Positions 22,940 through 34,300 of a stretch of 64,000 nt of DNA are shown here, one piece after another. The stretch comes from Amaurobius ferox (lineage: Eukaryota > Arthropoda > Arachnida > Araneae > Amaurobiidae). Under the pieces are notes generated by a model. The model saw only the letters and a program-made list of their open reading frames with translations, ran no database searches and was not told the origin of the DNA. Within the stretch, counting starts at the first letter, position 1, and every line of letters starts with the position of its first letter. The position numbers were made by a program, and so were the translations under genes. The DNA is taken from assembly GCA_951213105.1 (NCBI GenBank), contig OX578138.1, positions 90,665,914-90,729,913 on the forward strand, written 5' to 3'.

Positions 22940-23045
22940 TGATTTTAGCGATGCGCTCGCTGTCATTGGCTACTGATCGTGACGTCACCATCGAGTAAGT
23001 CAGAGCCAAGCCGCAACGGCGAAGCCCGAGAATCGTGTATTTTAA
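22940..23045. promoter_or_regulatory. Promoter-like CpG-rich segment with CCAAT and CRE
   Basis: ATTGG (inverted CCAAT) at 22965 lies 15 bp before a perfect CRE palindrome TGACGTCA at 22980-22987, in a local CpG-rich stretch (GCGATGCGCTCGC, CGCAACGGCGAAGCCCGAG). No gene can be attached to it here. Confidence 0.35.
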
Positions 23046-23488
23046 ATATCCCAACTTCTTGTCACACGTCTCTTCCAAAATATTTTGACAAAATTAAAAT
23101 CTCTATTAGAAATTTCATCACCACCACCAAAATTGGGCCCGTTATTTGAGCCCCTATCGCTTCTTTTATTTAAAATACATTGCTTGTAGTCCACTATTGC
23201 CGCAAAAATTATCAATTGAGCATAGACTACGAATCAGTGGCGAAGGGTTGCGATATTATTAATCATCGGTTGAGCCAATAAATTCGCTAAAGGCAAATAC
23301 GATTGCCTTAAAACTTAGGTTTGCTAACAAACAAGTGGAAAATCCCCCTCCCCTCACCCCCAAAAAATGATTTTTTGAAATAACAATCAGTTTTCAATAT
23401 TTCTCAAAACATAACAAAATTGCTTCCAAACCTCAAAATTAATTGGCCTACTACATTGTTTCAGTGTTGTTCTTTTCCTTCAATTAAA

Positions 23489-24450
23489 GAAAAATCTGAT
23501 GAGGGCAACACATGATTTTCCTTATATAATGCAATGAGTTTACTACTTTTACAGTAAAAAAATAGGTTTTTCTAATAGTAAATACTTATATTCTTTAAAA
23601 GATATTGAATTTTCGACGATAAGTCGTCATTTTCATTGATTTAGCGTCATTTTTATCCTTTTGGCGAGATTTTCGTTAATTTGGCAACATTTAAAAAAAG
23701 TCGCCAAGTTGGCGACATGCCGTCAATTTCGTCGTCAAAATCTCGCCAAGCGTTATGGACGGAAAAATAAGTTATTCTTACAGCAGATAAATGACTATTG
23801 GCTTTCAAATACAAAAGTATTACTCAAAGTATCTTTTCTCAAGAACGGAACGAGCTAGATCCACGAGAATGATGTCACCCAATTTATCGCATGATATTGC
23901 ATATGAAAAGTGAACATGTTTCTCAACAGTTAATATTTTTTTAATTTTATATGACTTTTTGATAATTTTTTTGAAAAATGTGCAATATCTCGAGAACGGT
24001 TCATGTTAGTGTTCTAAAATTTATGTCAATCCCTTTGTAATGAAAAATTACATAAGCAATGTCTATTTGAATAACTTTAATAGAGGTTTTGATTTTTTGG
24101 CGACTTTTACAAAATTTCACTCGAAAATTTAGGGGGGTTCTGAACATTCGATTGCGTATAAAAACAATAGGCTTCCAACGGTGTTTACGGATTGTAATTT
24201 TTGTACCAAATTTCTTTCGAATCGGTCCATTCGTTCGTCAGTTATGATAACTGAGTTATCGTCTCCACAGACTCACTGACACACACACATACTTTCACAC
24301 ACACACACACGGACATCACTTCAAAAATGTTTGATTCGTGATCAGGGATGCTTGAAACATGCTCTCCCGTCGAAAACTCGAATTCGAATATTCGACCCCG
24401 TCACAATACTTTCCTTATACATTATTGTATATAAATAAGGAAAGTAAAAA
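23489..24450 (+). mobile_element. Family A element, left arm of palindrome
   Basis: Runs from AAAATCTGATGAGGGCAACA and TTTCCTTATATAATGCAATG to CCCGTCACAATACTTTCC and AAGGAAAGTAAAAA. It holds GGCGA-type words, CGGAACGAGCTAGATCCACG, CTCGAGAACGG and a CA microsatellite. Confidence 0.8.
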
Positions 24451-24579
24451 TCAAACATGAGAATTTCAATACTAAATATTTTATTAATTTTAGGCTCTGA
24501 AATTCACCACCAAATTTCTCTATTTACATGTAGACGCTTGTCCCTTCACATTCAGTCGATGTTTCTTTGTCGAATTTCT

Positions 24580-25513
24580 TTTTACTTTCCTTATATACAT
24601 AATGTATAAGGAAAGTATTGTGACGAGGTCGAAAATTCGAATTCGAGTTTTCGACGGGAGAGCACGTTTCAAGCATCCCTAATCACGAATCAAACATTTT
24701 TGAAGTGATGTCTGTGTGTGTGTGAAAGTAAGTGTGTGTGTGTGTCAGTGAGTCTGTGGAGACGATAACTGACGAACGAATAGACCCATTCGAACCAAAT
24801 TTGGTACAAAATTCACAATCCGTAAACACTTGAAGCCTATTGTTTTTATACGCAATCGAATGTTCAGAACCCCTCTAAATTTTCAAATGAAATTTTGAAA
24901 AATCGTCAAAAAATCAAAACCACAAATAAAGTTACGCAAAGAGACATTTCTTACGTAATTTTTCATTAGAAAACGATTGATATAAATTTTAGAACGCTAA
25001 CGTAAACCGTTTTCGAGATATTGCACATTTAAAAAAAAATAATCAAAAAGTCATATAAAATAAAAAAAAAATTTCCTATTGAGAAACATGTTCACTTTTC
25101 ATATGTAATACCATGCGATAAATTGAGTGACATAATTCTCGTGGATCTAGCTCGTTCCATTCATGAAAAAAGATACTTTGAGTAATACTTTTGTATTTGA
25201 AGCCAATAGTCATTTATCTGCTGTAAGAATAACTTATTTCTTCGTCCATAACGCTTGGCGAGATTTTAGCGACAAATTTGGCGGAATGTCGCCAACTTGG
25301 CGACTTTTTGAAATGTTGCAAAATTAACGAAAATCTCGCCAAATGGATAAAAATGACGCTAAATCAATGAAAATGACGACTCATTGTCGAAAACTCAATA
25401 TCTTGGAAAGAATATTAGTATCTACTATAAGAAAAACTTATTTTTTTACTGTAAAAGTAGTAAATTCATTACATTATATAAGGAAAGTCATGTGTTGCCC
25501 ACATCAGATTTTT
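24580..25513 (-). mobile_element. Family A element, right arm of palindrome
   Basis: Reverse complement of 23489-24450 almost end to end: TTTTACTTTCCTTATATACA at the inner edge, GTCATGTGTTGCCCACATCA at the outer edge. About 130 bp of unique spacer separates the arms. Frames at 25343-25728 read through this arm and are not genes. Confidence 0.85.
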
Positions 25514-25626
25514 TTTTTGGTGATATGCTAGTAATTGTAGAAAGAGCTCGTTTCCTCACTTCTCTGGATACACATCTCGTTCTTCTTTCCGATTTCGTGT
25601 TTACAATACAATTTTCTTCGGAATTT

Positions 25627-25949
25627 TTACTTAAAAAAATCACAGCTATTATTTGCTGGAGTGCTTGGCCTTGGACTAGAAATATTCAATTTCTGAGATG
25701 GAACAGCAGTGAGGTTCAATCTTCTTGACGGGGCTAATTGTAAAAGTTCAGCTCTTAAATCTCTAGCATAGTCCTCCTCCACAAAATGCTCGGAACATAC
25801 ACATGCATTTGAAAAATTCACTTTATCCAATCTTCGGCATTTTTTTCGCATAGATTCATTCATCTTTAGGGAAACTATGAAAAATAATTCCCATGCCTTT
25901 TGTGTTGTGGATTTGTGTTCTTACATGTAGTAACTGCACAATTCGGCAT
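25627..25949 (-). pseudogene. THAP-domain protein relic
   Basis: Minus strand. The ATG at 25949 gives MPNCAVTTCKNT with the first Cys pair of a C2CH zinc finger. After one shift the sequence reads IIFHSFPKD, the conserved THAP segment. After a second shift comes RRLDKVNFSNACVCSEHF, containing the closing C-x2-H pair, then DLRAELLQLAPSRRL and LTAVPS, which match the THAP AVPTI-type box. The frame ends at a stop near 25627. THAP domains bind DNA in host regulators and in P-element-like transposases. I favour a transposase or recent retro-fragment because of the two shifts, but an intron at one break cannot be excluded. Confidence 0.72.
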
Positions 25950-26084
25950 GATGTTGATGAAATTATTAAGTACTAAATAAAAGTAAAATAGCTACACTTG
26001 AATGTGTAAAAGAAATCAAACGATACAAAACAATATGTAAATCCAAGGTCAATATAAACAACGAAACGGCGGGAAGAGCAGCAA

Positions 26085-26160
26085 GCAATCGAGAAATTTT
26101 GACTCGATGATGACGTCATGCGCAGATTCCGAAAGCAGGTGTCGCGTTGCGCATCGCTTT
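26085..26160 (-). promoter_or_regulatory. CRE-containing promoter-like segment upstream of THAP relic
   Basis: A perfect TGACGTCA lies at 26111-26118, followed by ATGCGCAGATTCCG and GTTGCGCATCGC, about 160 bp upstream of the minus-strand ATG at 25949. CpG-rich relative to both sides. Confidence 0.4.
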
Positions 26161-26690
26161 TACGGTCCCCCCTGCATTAATTGAAGGATTTTTTTTTTTT
26201 ACATATAATCTATTAATTAATTATTACTGGTACATATTAACAGTTCGCATAAATAATTCATTTTATACTTTTAGTGATATCATGGTCTGTAGGGTGATAA
26301 CTGTTCACAATTTTGGCTTTGATATATGACTGTCCAGATGATTATATCGTTAAAACAAAAAATTGACCAATCATCCTTCGGCCATTGTAAAAAAATTGAA
26401 GATCTTCCGAGCATTCGAATGAGTTTAAAAAATCTAATATATGCATCACATGATTTTCCTTATTTAGGTAATGCAATGAATTTACTTATTTTACAGTGCA
26501 AAAATTAAGATTAACGGTACTGTATTTTTAACATCGAATTGTACATTTAGCGATTTTCCGGATGACAACATTTAAAAGTATTTCGAAGTATCCAATTAAC
26601 TTGTATTTCGCGCAAATCTGAGTAAACTATTATCAATATTGAAAGCATCCTTAATATGCAATATAATCCATATATTAAACTATTTAAATA
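26161..26690. other. AT-rich spacer with family A edge fragment
   Basis: ATCACATGATTTTCCTTATT and GCAATGAATTTACTTATTTT at ~26447-26495 are family A start phrases. Nothing else seen. Confidence 0.45.
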
Positions 26691-26694
26691 ATCA

Positions 26695-28600
26695 ATTTAT
26701 CAATTAGGCGCCATTTTTGCAATTTTGACGATATCTTTGTTAATCTGTTGCGAAATATCGCCAAATTAGTGATACTTCGCTAGATTATTCAGCAAGTTCG
26801 CCAAATGTATCATTACGTGTTACAAACAAGCGGAGAGAAGAACATTTATTTCTTTTATACTGGAAGGTATGCCAGTCATATGAAGGACGTCAGAATTTAC
26901 GAGATATCACCTCTCATTTGGCGTCATTTTTATCAATTTGGCGACATTTTCGCCACTTTGGCGAAAAACTTGCCACATTTAAAAAAGTTGCCAAGTTGGT
27001 GACATCCCGCTAAATCTTTCGGCAAGCTTTACGGACGGACGGGCGGAGAAAAGGGTTATTCTTATAGTCTATTCTTATGTGCTTTCCATGATATTGAATC
27101 TTCATCAATTAGTCGTCATGTCATTGATTTCGCGCCAGTTTCATTTTCTTGCCGACAGTTTTATCAATTGGGCGACATTTTAGTCAATTTGGCAACATTT
27201 AAAAAAAGTTACCAAATTGGTGATATTCTGCCAGATTCGTCACCAAAATTTTAGCACACGTTACGGACGGAAAATTGGCTATTCTTTTAGTAGATTCTTA
27301 TATTATTTTCAAGATATTGAATTTTCAATAATCGATCGTCATTTTCATTGATTTATTGTCATTTTTATCCATTTGGCAATATTTTCGTTATCCTTTTGCT
27401 TAAGAGTGTGGCAGCGTCCATCCGAAATGAAGAACCTCTCAAGCCAGATATTTGACATATCCTATCCCAAACAGTTCGATCCTCCTTTGCAGATATTGGT
27501 GTCCATGAACGCCGATGTGAGAGGTTTTTGAGAGGTTCTTCGTTTGGAATTGACGTTGTCCCACCCCCAAGCAAAAGTTTAATTGGGCGATATTTAAAAG
27601 GTCGCCAAGTTGGCGACCATGTGCTTTCCATGATATTGAATCTTCATCAATTAGTCGTCATGTCATTGATTTCGCGCCAGTTTCATTTTCTTGCCGACAG
27701 TTTTATCAATTGGGCGACATTTTAGTCAATTTGGCAACATTTAAAAAAAGTTACCAAATTGGTGATATTCTGCCAGATTCGTCACCAAAATTTTAGCACA
27801 CGTTACGGACGGAAAATTGGCTATTCTTCTAGTAGATTCTTATATTATTTTCAAGATATTGAATTTTCAATAATCGATCGTCATTTTCATTGATTTATTG
27901 TCATTTTTATCCATTTGGCAATATTTTCGTTATCCTTTTGCTTAAGAGTGTGGCAGCGTCCATCCGAAATAAAGAACCTCTCAAGCCAGATATTTGACAT
28001 ATCCTATCCCAAACAGTTCGATCCTCCTTTGCAGATATTGGTGTCCATGAACGCCGATGTGAGAGGTTTTTGAGAGGTTCTTCGTTTGGAATTGACGTTG
28101 TCCCACCCCCAAGCAAAAGTTTAATTGGGCGATATTTAAAAGGTCGCCAAGTTGGCGACATTCCGCCAAATTCGTTGTTAAAATAACGCAAAGCGTTATG
28201 GCCGGAAAAATAGGTTATTCTTATAGTAGATAAATGACTATTCGCGTCCAAATACAAAACTATTACCCGAAATTTATTTTTTTTTTGTGAATGGAACGAG
28301 CTAGATCTACGAGAATGATATCAGCAAATGCATCGCATAATATTACATATGAAAAATGAATATATTTCACACTAGTTAATAATTTTTTTATTTAATAAAT
28401 TAATTTGAAAAATCTGCAATATCGCGAGAATTGTTCATGTTAGCGTTCTAAAGTTTATGTGAATCGTTTTCCAATGTAAAATTGAACAAGAAATGAATAT
28501 TTGCGTAATTTATTAAGGGTGTTGATTTCTTGATTATTTTTTCGAAATTTCACCCAAAAATTTGGGGGTAGGGGGAGTTCTGAACATTCGATTGCTCGAG
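26695..28600 (+). repeat. Family A copies with dense GGCGAC words
   Basis: 26700-27270 and 28130-28600 carry the CAATTTGGCGACATTTT words, GCCAAGTTGGCGACAT, ACGAGCTAGATCTACGAGAA and CGCGAGAATTGTTCATG in the family order. A 542-bp tandem duplication lies inside. Confidence 0.7.
27079..28162 (+). repeat. 542-bp tandem duplication, two copies
   Basis: GTGCTTTCCATGATATTG begins at 27079 and again at 27621, and matching sequence continues to ~28160. I found only a few mismatches (for example ATTCTTTTAG/ATTCTTCTAG and AAATGAAG/AAATAAAG). Each copy contains a ~200-bp segment (27395-27590 and 27937-28130) with AGAACCTCTCAAGCCAG and GATGTGAGAGGTTTTTGAGA that is foreign to other family A copies. Confidence 0.93.
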
Positions 28601-29235
28601 AGAAAATATTTTGTGTAATAGTTTTTATTTGGACGCCAATAGTCACTTACCTACGATAAGGTTTACCTATTTCTCGTCCATAAAGCTTGAACAAATTTCG
28701 GCGATGAACTTAGAAGAATATCGCCATCTTGATGACTTTTCTAAATATTGCCAAAAGGACGAAAATGACCCCAAATTGATAAAAATGACGCTAAATCATT
28801 GAAAATGACGACAATTGATGATAATACGAATTCAGAGAAAGAACTAAAGTGATAACCCATTTCTTCGTCCGTCAGGAGCGCTAAGCGAAAATTTTAGCAG
28901 GATGACGCCAACTTGGCGACTTTTTAAAGTGTGAACATTTTAATGATAGAAATGTCGCCAAATTAATAAAATTGTAGCCAAATTAATAAACGAGACACCA
29001 AATCGGAGGCAATGTTTTGAAAATCTTAAAATCAGTCGTATGACGGACATACCTCCTAGTACATGCTCTTCCCTTATTTTGCCAGTAGCACTTGGCGATA
29101 CATTTGGCAAACATGGAAACTAGTCTAGCGGAATACCACCATATTGGCAATGTTTTGCCCCAGATTGACGAAAATATTGTCAAAATTGCAAAAATGACGC
29201 CGAGTTAATAAAAATGGCGCCCCATTGATGAATTA
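28600..29235 (-). repeat. Inverted family A fragment
   Basis: Reverse complement of family A: ACGCCAATAGTCACTTACC, CGTCCATAAAGCTTG, CAACTTGGCGACTTTTT and AATGACGCTAAATCATTG. It meets the preceding plus-strand copy head to head near 28600. Confidence 0.7.
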
Positions 29236-29870
29236 ATTATTAAAATATTTTAATATATATAGGCTATGTCTATAGATGTGTATACATATTGCTTATGGAG
29301 AATTCTATCAATATTAATAATTGTTAATTTAGTGTTGCTTGAAATATTAGTTAATTGGGAAATATTAGTTAATTAACCTTGAAACTGTATTACATGTTGT
29401 CATCGGGAAAAGCGACAAATTTACAATTCAACGTTAAAAACACTATACCATGGATCTCATACATATGTTTTTCACTGTGAAAGAAGCAAATTCCTTATAT
29501 TATATAAGGAAATTTATATTCTGTCCACATCAGATATTTTTATTATTGATTGCGCTCAAAATCACTATCTGTACGACTTTCAAATAGCGTTATATTTTCA
29601 TATCTAGCGAACTTATTTAAACGCAAGACGACAGTCTTCAAATCCCATGAGTGAACAATCAAGTCTAATTTCAGCTTCTATGGCACTAAAGTTCTTTATA
29701 ATGTACTACGCATCTGTCTTAGATGTGAATACTTTGTCATTATATATCCTTGGCATTTACATCTATTAAGTGTTTTGTAAAAGTGAAGATGTCGAAGGAA
29801 AAATCGAACATTTGAGGAACAACATTTTAAAATTGTGTATAATATAACCGATTAAAAAAAAACTATATTG
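29236..29870. other. Spacer, no gene seen
   Basis: A short family A edge piece (CCTTATATTATATAAGGAAA, CTGTCCACATCAGA) is at ~29493-29535. Confidence 0.45.
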
Positions 29871-29889
29871 TACAGAGATATTACAAACT

Positions 29890-30660
29890 ATAATTTTGTC
29901 ATCTACATAATAATTCCTTAATCTGCTTTTGTATGTTCAGAGCCTCCAGGAACCCCCCGGTGATTCGAAAGATGGAATTTTTGTATTTACAGTAACGGAA
30001 ACATGATAGAAACTAATGAAGCCGGAATTTCGATCTATCGAGGAGATTAAAAAAATTAATCCCTACAGAAGCTCTCGGTAATCTAAAAATCTAATTCTTT
30101 GCTTAATTAAAGTATTCACCACAGTACAGAACTCAACAGAGCAGCTTTCCACGCTTTCTCTCTTCCTGTTCAGAAAATTATTTTAAACAAGTTTTAATTA
30201 AAATTAGACAGCTTAAAATTAGGCAACTGAATATTTCCTCACTCATCGGCTAACCTCGTAGCAAAACTAAGCTAGAATTTCGTTTTTTCTACCGGAAACG
30301 GATAAAATGTGAAAAAAAAATTAAACTTATTTCTAAAACTGCGTTTTTTATTATTCTGTTAAAATCCGTCCTTCTCTGGTCTAGAAATCTTAAACTTTGG
30401 TTATGTTATAAATAGAACCCAACTGAGCCTTTTTTGATTAAAATAACAATTTAAAAATTAATGCCCATGCTTTTGTAAATCTGTTAAAATCAGTTCTTCT
30501 TTGGTCTAGAAATCTTAAACTTTGGTTACATTACAAACAGAATCCAACTGAGCTTTTGTTTGATTAAAATAACAAATTTAGAATTTAATTTTCATGCTTT
30601 TGTAAATCTGTTAAAATCCATCCTCCGATGGTCTAGAAATCTAGTTAGCTCTGAATATTT
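29890..30660 (+). repeat. Dispersed repeat pairing with 15150-15570, with an internal ~120-bp repeat
   Basis: The first part matches 15150-15570. From 30350 a unit with GGTCTAGAAATCTTAAACTTTG and CCAACTGAGC is present at about 30380, 30500 and 30630. Confidence 0.6.
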
Positions 30661-31950
30661 ATAATGAGCTTTAACATTAAATTATATTTTTAATTAAGTA
30701 ATAATTGCAAGTTAAACTAAATAACTGTACCTTTTCAATTATATTTGTCTAAAACTTAAAAATGTAACTGCTATTTACTTATTATTTGTGTTACGCAGCC
30801 TCATCAATAAAAATGGAAGACGTTGAATGTATTTTTCTAGTCACTTCTATTTTTAAAACTTTGGAAAACGCAATATAGTATACCCCCTTTTCCCCTTACA
30901 TCTCTCAATAATTCAACACCTGAGCAATCAATAACTCAGCAAGTTTTATTTTGTCCCTGATAGCAAAAAGCAGACGACTTTTTATAGCTTCAGATTGTAC
31001 CATCTCATAATTTATTACTTTGGCGATCGATGGCATCATCTGCTGCTGTAGGTGGCTGGAAATCCTCCGATAGGGAGAAAGCATAAGCGCCTAGTACTGT
31101 CTATAATGATCAAAGTTCTCCTGGGAACTTGATCAGATCCTGCGACCCTGCCTCCCTGGATAATTGAATTTTTAAGGAAAGATGACTCAGATCATATCTC
31201 AGAGCCACTGCTGTAGTTAGCCTTTCTTTTGTAGGGGCGGCCATGATTTGATTTTAATCAGATATAAATGCGTAGACTTAAGCAGAAAAAAATGTATTAA
31301 TTTGTTTATACTTAACTTTATTTTTAATAATCCCATTATACCATTGTTTATTTTAGATATTAGCAGAATACATTTTGATCAAGTAAATTGACTACTGAAA
31401 ATTTAATAGTAAATGTCTTAATATTTCATGAATCTTGTATAGTATTTGAAGCATTTATGTAACCATGAAAATATGTTATAAAGTGTAATTTGTATATTTG
31501 GTACGTAAAAATATAACAATAATAAGATGTGTCTAATATATTAATGTAGCTTCAGATATATAAATTTCAACATTATGAGAAATAAAAATACAAATTAGAG
31601 ACTTCTTACTAAATGAACGTGTAGAACGTCAACAGAATAAATGCTATTAACGATTAAAAACAGCTTACGCATTTTCATACAATTTGCTTGATTATTTCGA
31701 GAGATTTAATGCTCCTTGTGGATATATAACATTTATAATATCTCCATAACTGCTAATGTTAACAATAAAATATTAGTTTCTATATACTTTGGTTAAAAGT
31801 ACGCATAAATTTTTGGGCAATTTGATAATAATAAAATAATTATATTTAAAAAACAATTCATTTAAAAATGTAAACGTACAATATATCATAAACAGCACAT
31901 GGTAGTTTTCTTCTGACGTTATAAATGTTGGTTCTAAATCACATATTTTA
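30661..31950. other. AT-rich non-coding stretch
   Basis: No frame, tRNA or element end recognised. GATCAAAGTTCTCCTGGGAAC at ~31109 may be a relic of another element. Confidence 0.4.
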
Positions 31951-31952
31951 TA

Positions 31953-32250
31953 TTATGTAATTATTGCTACAAATTTTTGCTTATTTTTGCTTATTTTTTT
32001 ATCCAATTTTCGAAATACGCTTATCGAAAATATTGAAAGTGTTCCTTTAGTTTGATTCCCCTGATAATCAATAGGCGAAATATTTATTGATTGGATTCGT
32101 ATTAAATTGAATTCAATTTGTGAAATTTGTTTGACAGATTCATTACTCCCAGTGAGAAAAAATGAATTTAAATATTCCGGGAACTGATCGCAATAACTTC
32201 TAAATAATGATTTGCCATTCATTTCAGCTCTGAAAAGCAACTAAACATTT
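31953..32250 (-). CDS. Possible exon, unrecognised protein
   Basis: A minus-strand frame of about 96 codons with a less T/F-biased composition than most local frames: EMNGKSLFRSYCDQFPEYL, FFLTGSNESVKQISQIEF, ISPIDYQGNQTKGTL, then a Lys-rich end and TAA. A TTGCTTTTCAG acceptor-like site lies just upstream of its first codons (near 32235). I recognise no family. At this base composition a few frames of this length are expected by chance in the window, so it is only a candidate. Confidence 0.25.
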
Positions 32251-32259
32251 AATAATAGT

Positions 32260-32639
32260 GGATTTATTGATATTGCTCCTGAATTTTTCCTATTTTGGAT
32301 TTGAAGCTTGAAATATCTCAAAAACGAATCTTATTAGCGTCTTAAAAATGATATTATTCATATAAAAAAATGAATATTAAATAGTTCTTTTCGTAACTAT
32401 TTTATTAGAAATTATGATTTTATAACGTTCTATCATTTCTGGGTATTTTTTCGAAAAAATTTCCTAAAATTAATTGACCATTGACATTTAACGATTGAAA
32501 TAATCATACCAAATTCATTCGATTATCTCGTATCTGTTTGAGAGATATGGTGCTTTTAACCAGGCCACACAACGAGGACACAAGTTGTACTGTTTAAACT
32601 ATAGTAACTGGAATATCTAGTGTCGCGTTCAAGGACAAC
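32260..32639. other. Short family A/E-like relic and spacer
   Basis: GAAATATCTCAAAAACGAAT and CCAAATTCATTCGATTATCT resemble family A body phrases. No gene. Confidence 0.4.
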
Positions 32640-33259
32640 AAGAAAGATCAATCATGCTTAAAGCATTGATTATGAAACACTTTCCAACTTCAATGCAATT
32701 TTATTTAAAAAAGTCGAAAATGCAATACATTCCTCGGTAATACTTTAAAACTTATCACAATACTACATCGATTTATTATATTTGAAAACTTAAACCTTCA
32801 TTGAAAAAAATGAAATTCATTCAAATGACGGCATTGAAATATAAATTGCCTGGTTTAAATATCTCTAAAATGCAATACATTCTACGGTAATATTTTTAAA
32901 ACTATCATAATACTACGATAATTTATTATATTTGAAAACTTCATCCAAAACAACTGAAATAAATTCAAATGACGTCACAGAAAAAATAACACGCCTGGAT
33001 CTCTCTATAAAAGCAGGATTTCATTCATAATTTTCTCCATTTCATTCATCACAATACTATAATAATTTATTTTATTTAAAAATTAAGACCATGGAGCCAC
33101 AATTCATAAACTTTATGCTTAAAACTTCATTGAAAAAAATCGTCCTTCTATTTATAAAATCAATTAACATTTCATTCATATCAGCCATGCAGACTCCACG
33201 GACTGAATTATTTTGTGTTAAAGAAATACAGTAATTCTAATATACAACTAATTCTATAT

Positions 33260-33555
33260 GGGGCGCGGTAGCCCATTGGTTAGCGCGCTGGAGTTGCACT
33301 CGGTAGGCCCGGGTTCGATTCCAGCCACTGCCAAAACTGCCGCCGTGTTCATGCGGAGTACGATCACGTTAAACATGTGGGTCCGAAAGTCCTTCCGAGA
33401 GGTTGGTGGTAGGGGAAGGAGGGTACGGTCCCTGTGGATGCCTCCCCCACTGGGTTCCGGTCTAAATTGGGTGGCACTTCCCGACCGTCCAAACAGTTAC
33501 CTTACACCTTTCTGGTAGGTCGGACGGTCTGGGTTTCAATCAACAACATCAACAA
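33260..33555 (+). mobile_element. tRNA-headed SINE, copy 2
   Basis: The head is tRNA-derived with an intact Pol III promoter: A box TAGCCCATTGG at 33269-33279 and B box GGTTCGATTCC at 33312-33322. No 5S segment precedes it. The body is nearly identical to copies 1 and 3, and the tail is TCTGGGTTTCAATCAACAAC followed by ATCAACAACAAC-type sequence. A 15-bp duplication, CAACTAATTCTATAT, flanks it at 33245-33259 and 33556-33570. The 86-codon frame across it is not a gene. Confidence 0.94.
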
Positions 33556-34176
33556 CAACTAATTCTATATATTTTGCTGTTTACCTTTTACATAGGTGAA
33601 AAATAGGCTTAGTTGTAGAAATAATCAAATTTGAATGAGAATTTAAACTCAAATATATTGTCATTGTGTTGTTTTAGTATGTAGATGCACAGAATTTAAG
33701 CAAAAATAAAGTAGTTTTAGGACGGATACAACACTTAATATGAATTAAAAATAACTTTAAAAAATCACGATTTTGAAACAAGATGGATTCCATATATCAT
33801 TTTGAAGTGGGTCATGTGATCGTTTCATATCATGGTCACGTGATCGTTTCATATAAGATGTGTAATTATTATTTAAATTTTTATTTAAAAAACTACTGAA
33901 TATATTTCGCTGAATTATTTTTTATATATTTTATGGAACAATTTGACTATTACCTAAAATTTTCGAAGTAATTTGTGAATTTTAAATCCGCTTGAAAAAT
34001 GTTTGAAAAATTAGGTCCTATAGGGCTCAATGTATTTCATTTTTTCAACCCGTGTTCAATCCAAAACTAATTGGGTGATATTCTTCATTTATATTCCCAT
34101 AGGTCCTACAGACTGTCTGAAAAACATACTAAAATTTCATTTTGATTAAGTCATTTTTACGGCAGTTATCGTGCTA

Positions 34177-34179
34177 ACG

Positions 34180-34223
<44 letters not shown>

Positions 34224-34254
34224 GGCAGACACAGACAGACAGACAGACAGACAG
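34177..34254. repeat. (CAGA)n microsatellite in family B
   Basis: About 18 ACAG/CAGA units with one interruption. The same position in other family B copies holds one or a few units. Confidence 0.95.
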
Positions 34255-34300
34255 AATGAACAAAGTCATAAACACTTTTCAACTTTGTTGTAAAGTGTTA

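Larger units (their letters stand above)
32640..34300 (+). mobile_element. Family B repeat, copy 2 (longest)
   Basis: Starts AGAAAGATCAATCATGCTTA, then GATTATGAAACACTTTCCAA, and ends CATAAACACTTTTCAACTTT...AAAGTGTTA. Near the start a ~160-bp block (AAAATGCAATACATTC..CGGTAATA..., TTTATTATATTTGAAAACTT) is repeated. The copy is interrupted by a tRNA-headed SINE (33260-33555) and has a long CAGA microsatellite near its end. Confidence 0.8.

Noticed and set aside
24580..25728. Frames at 25343-25531 and 25384-25728 as genes
   Set aside because: They read through the inverted family A arm and are not kept in the other arm.
27365..28257. Two near-identical minus frames as a duplicated gene
   Set aside because: They arise from the 542-bp tandem duplication of repeat sequence; no domain recognised and frames differ at their ends.
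33260..33330. Functional tRNA gene
   Set aside because: A and B boxes are present, but the cloverleaf is not continuous and the sequence runs into the SINE body inside a target duplication.
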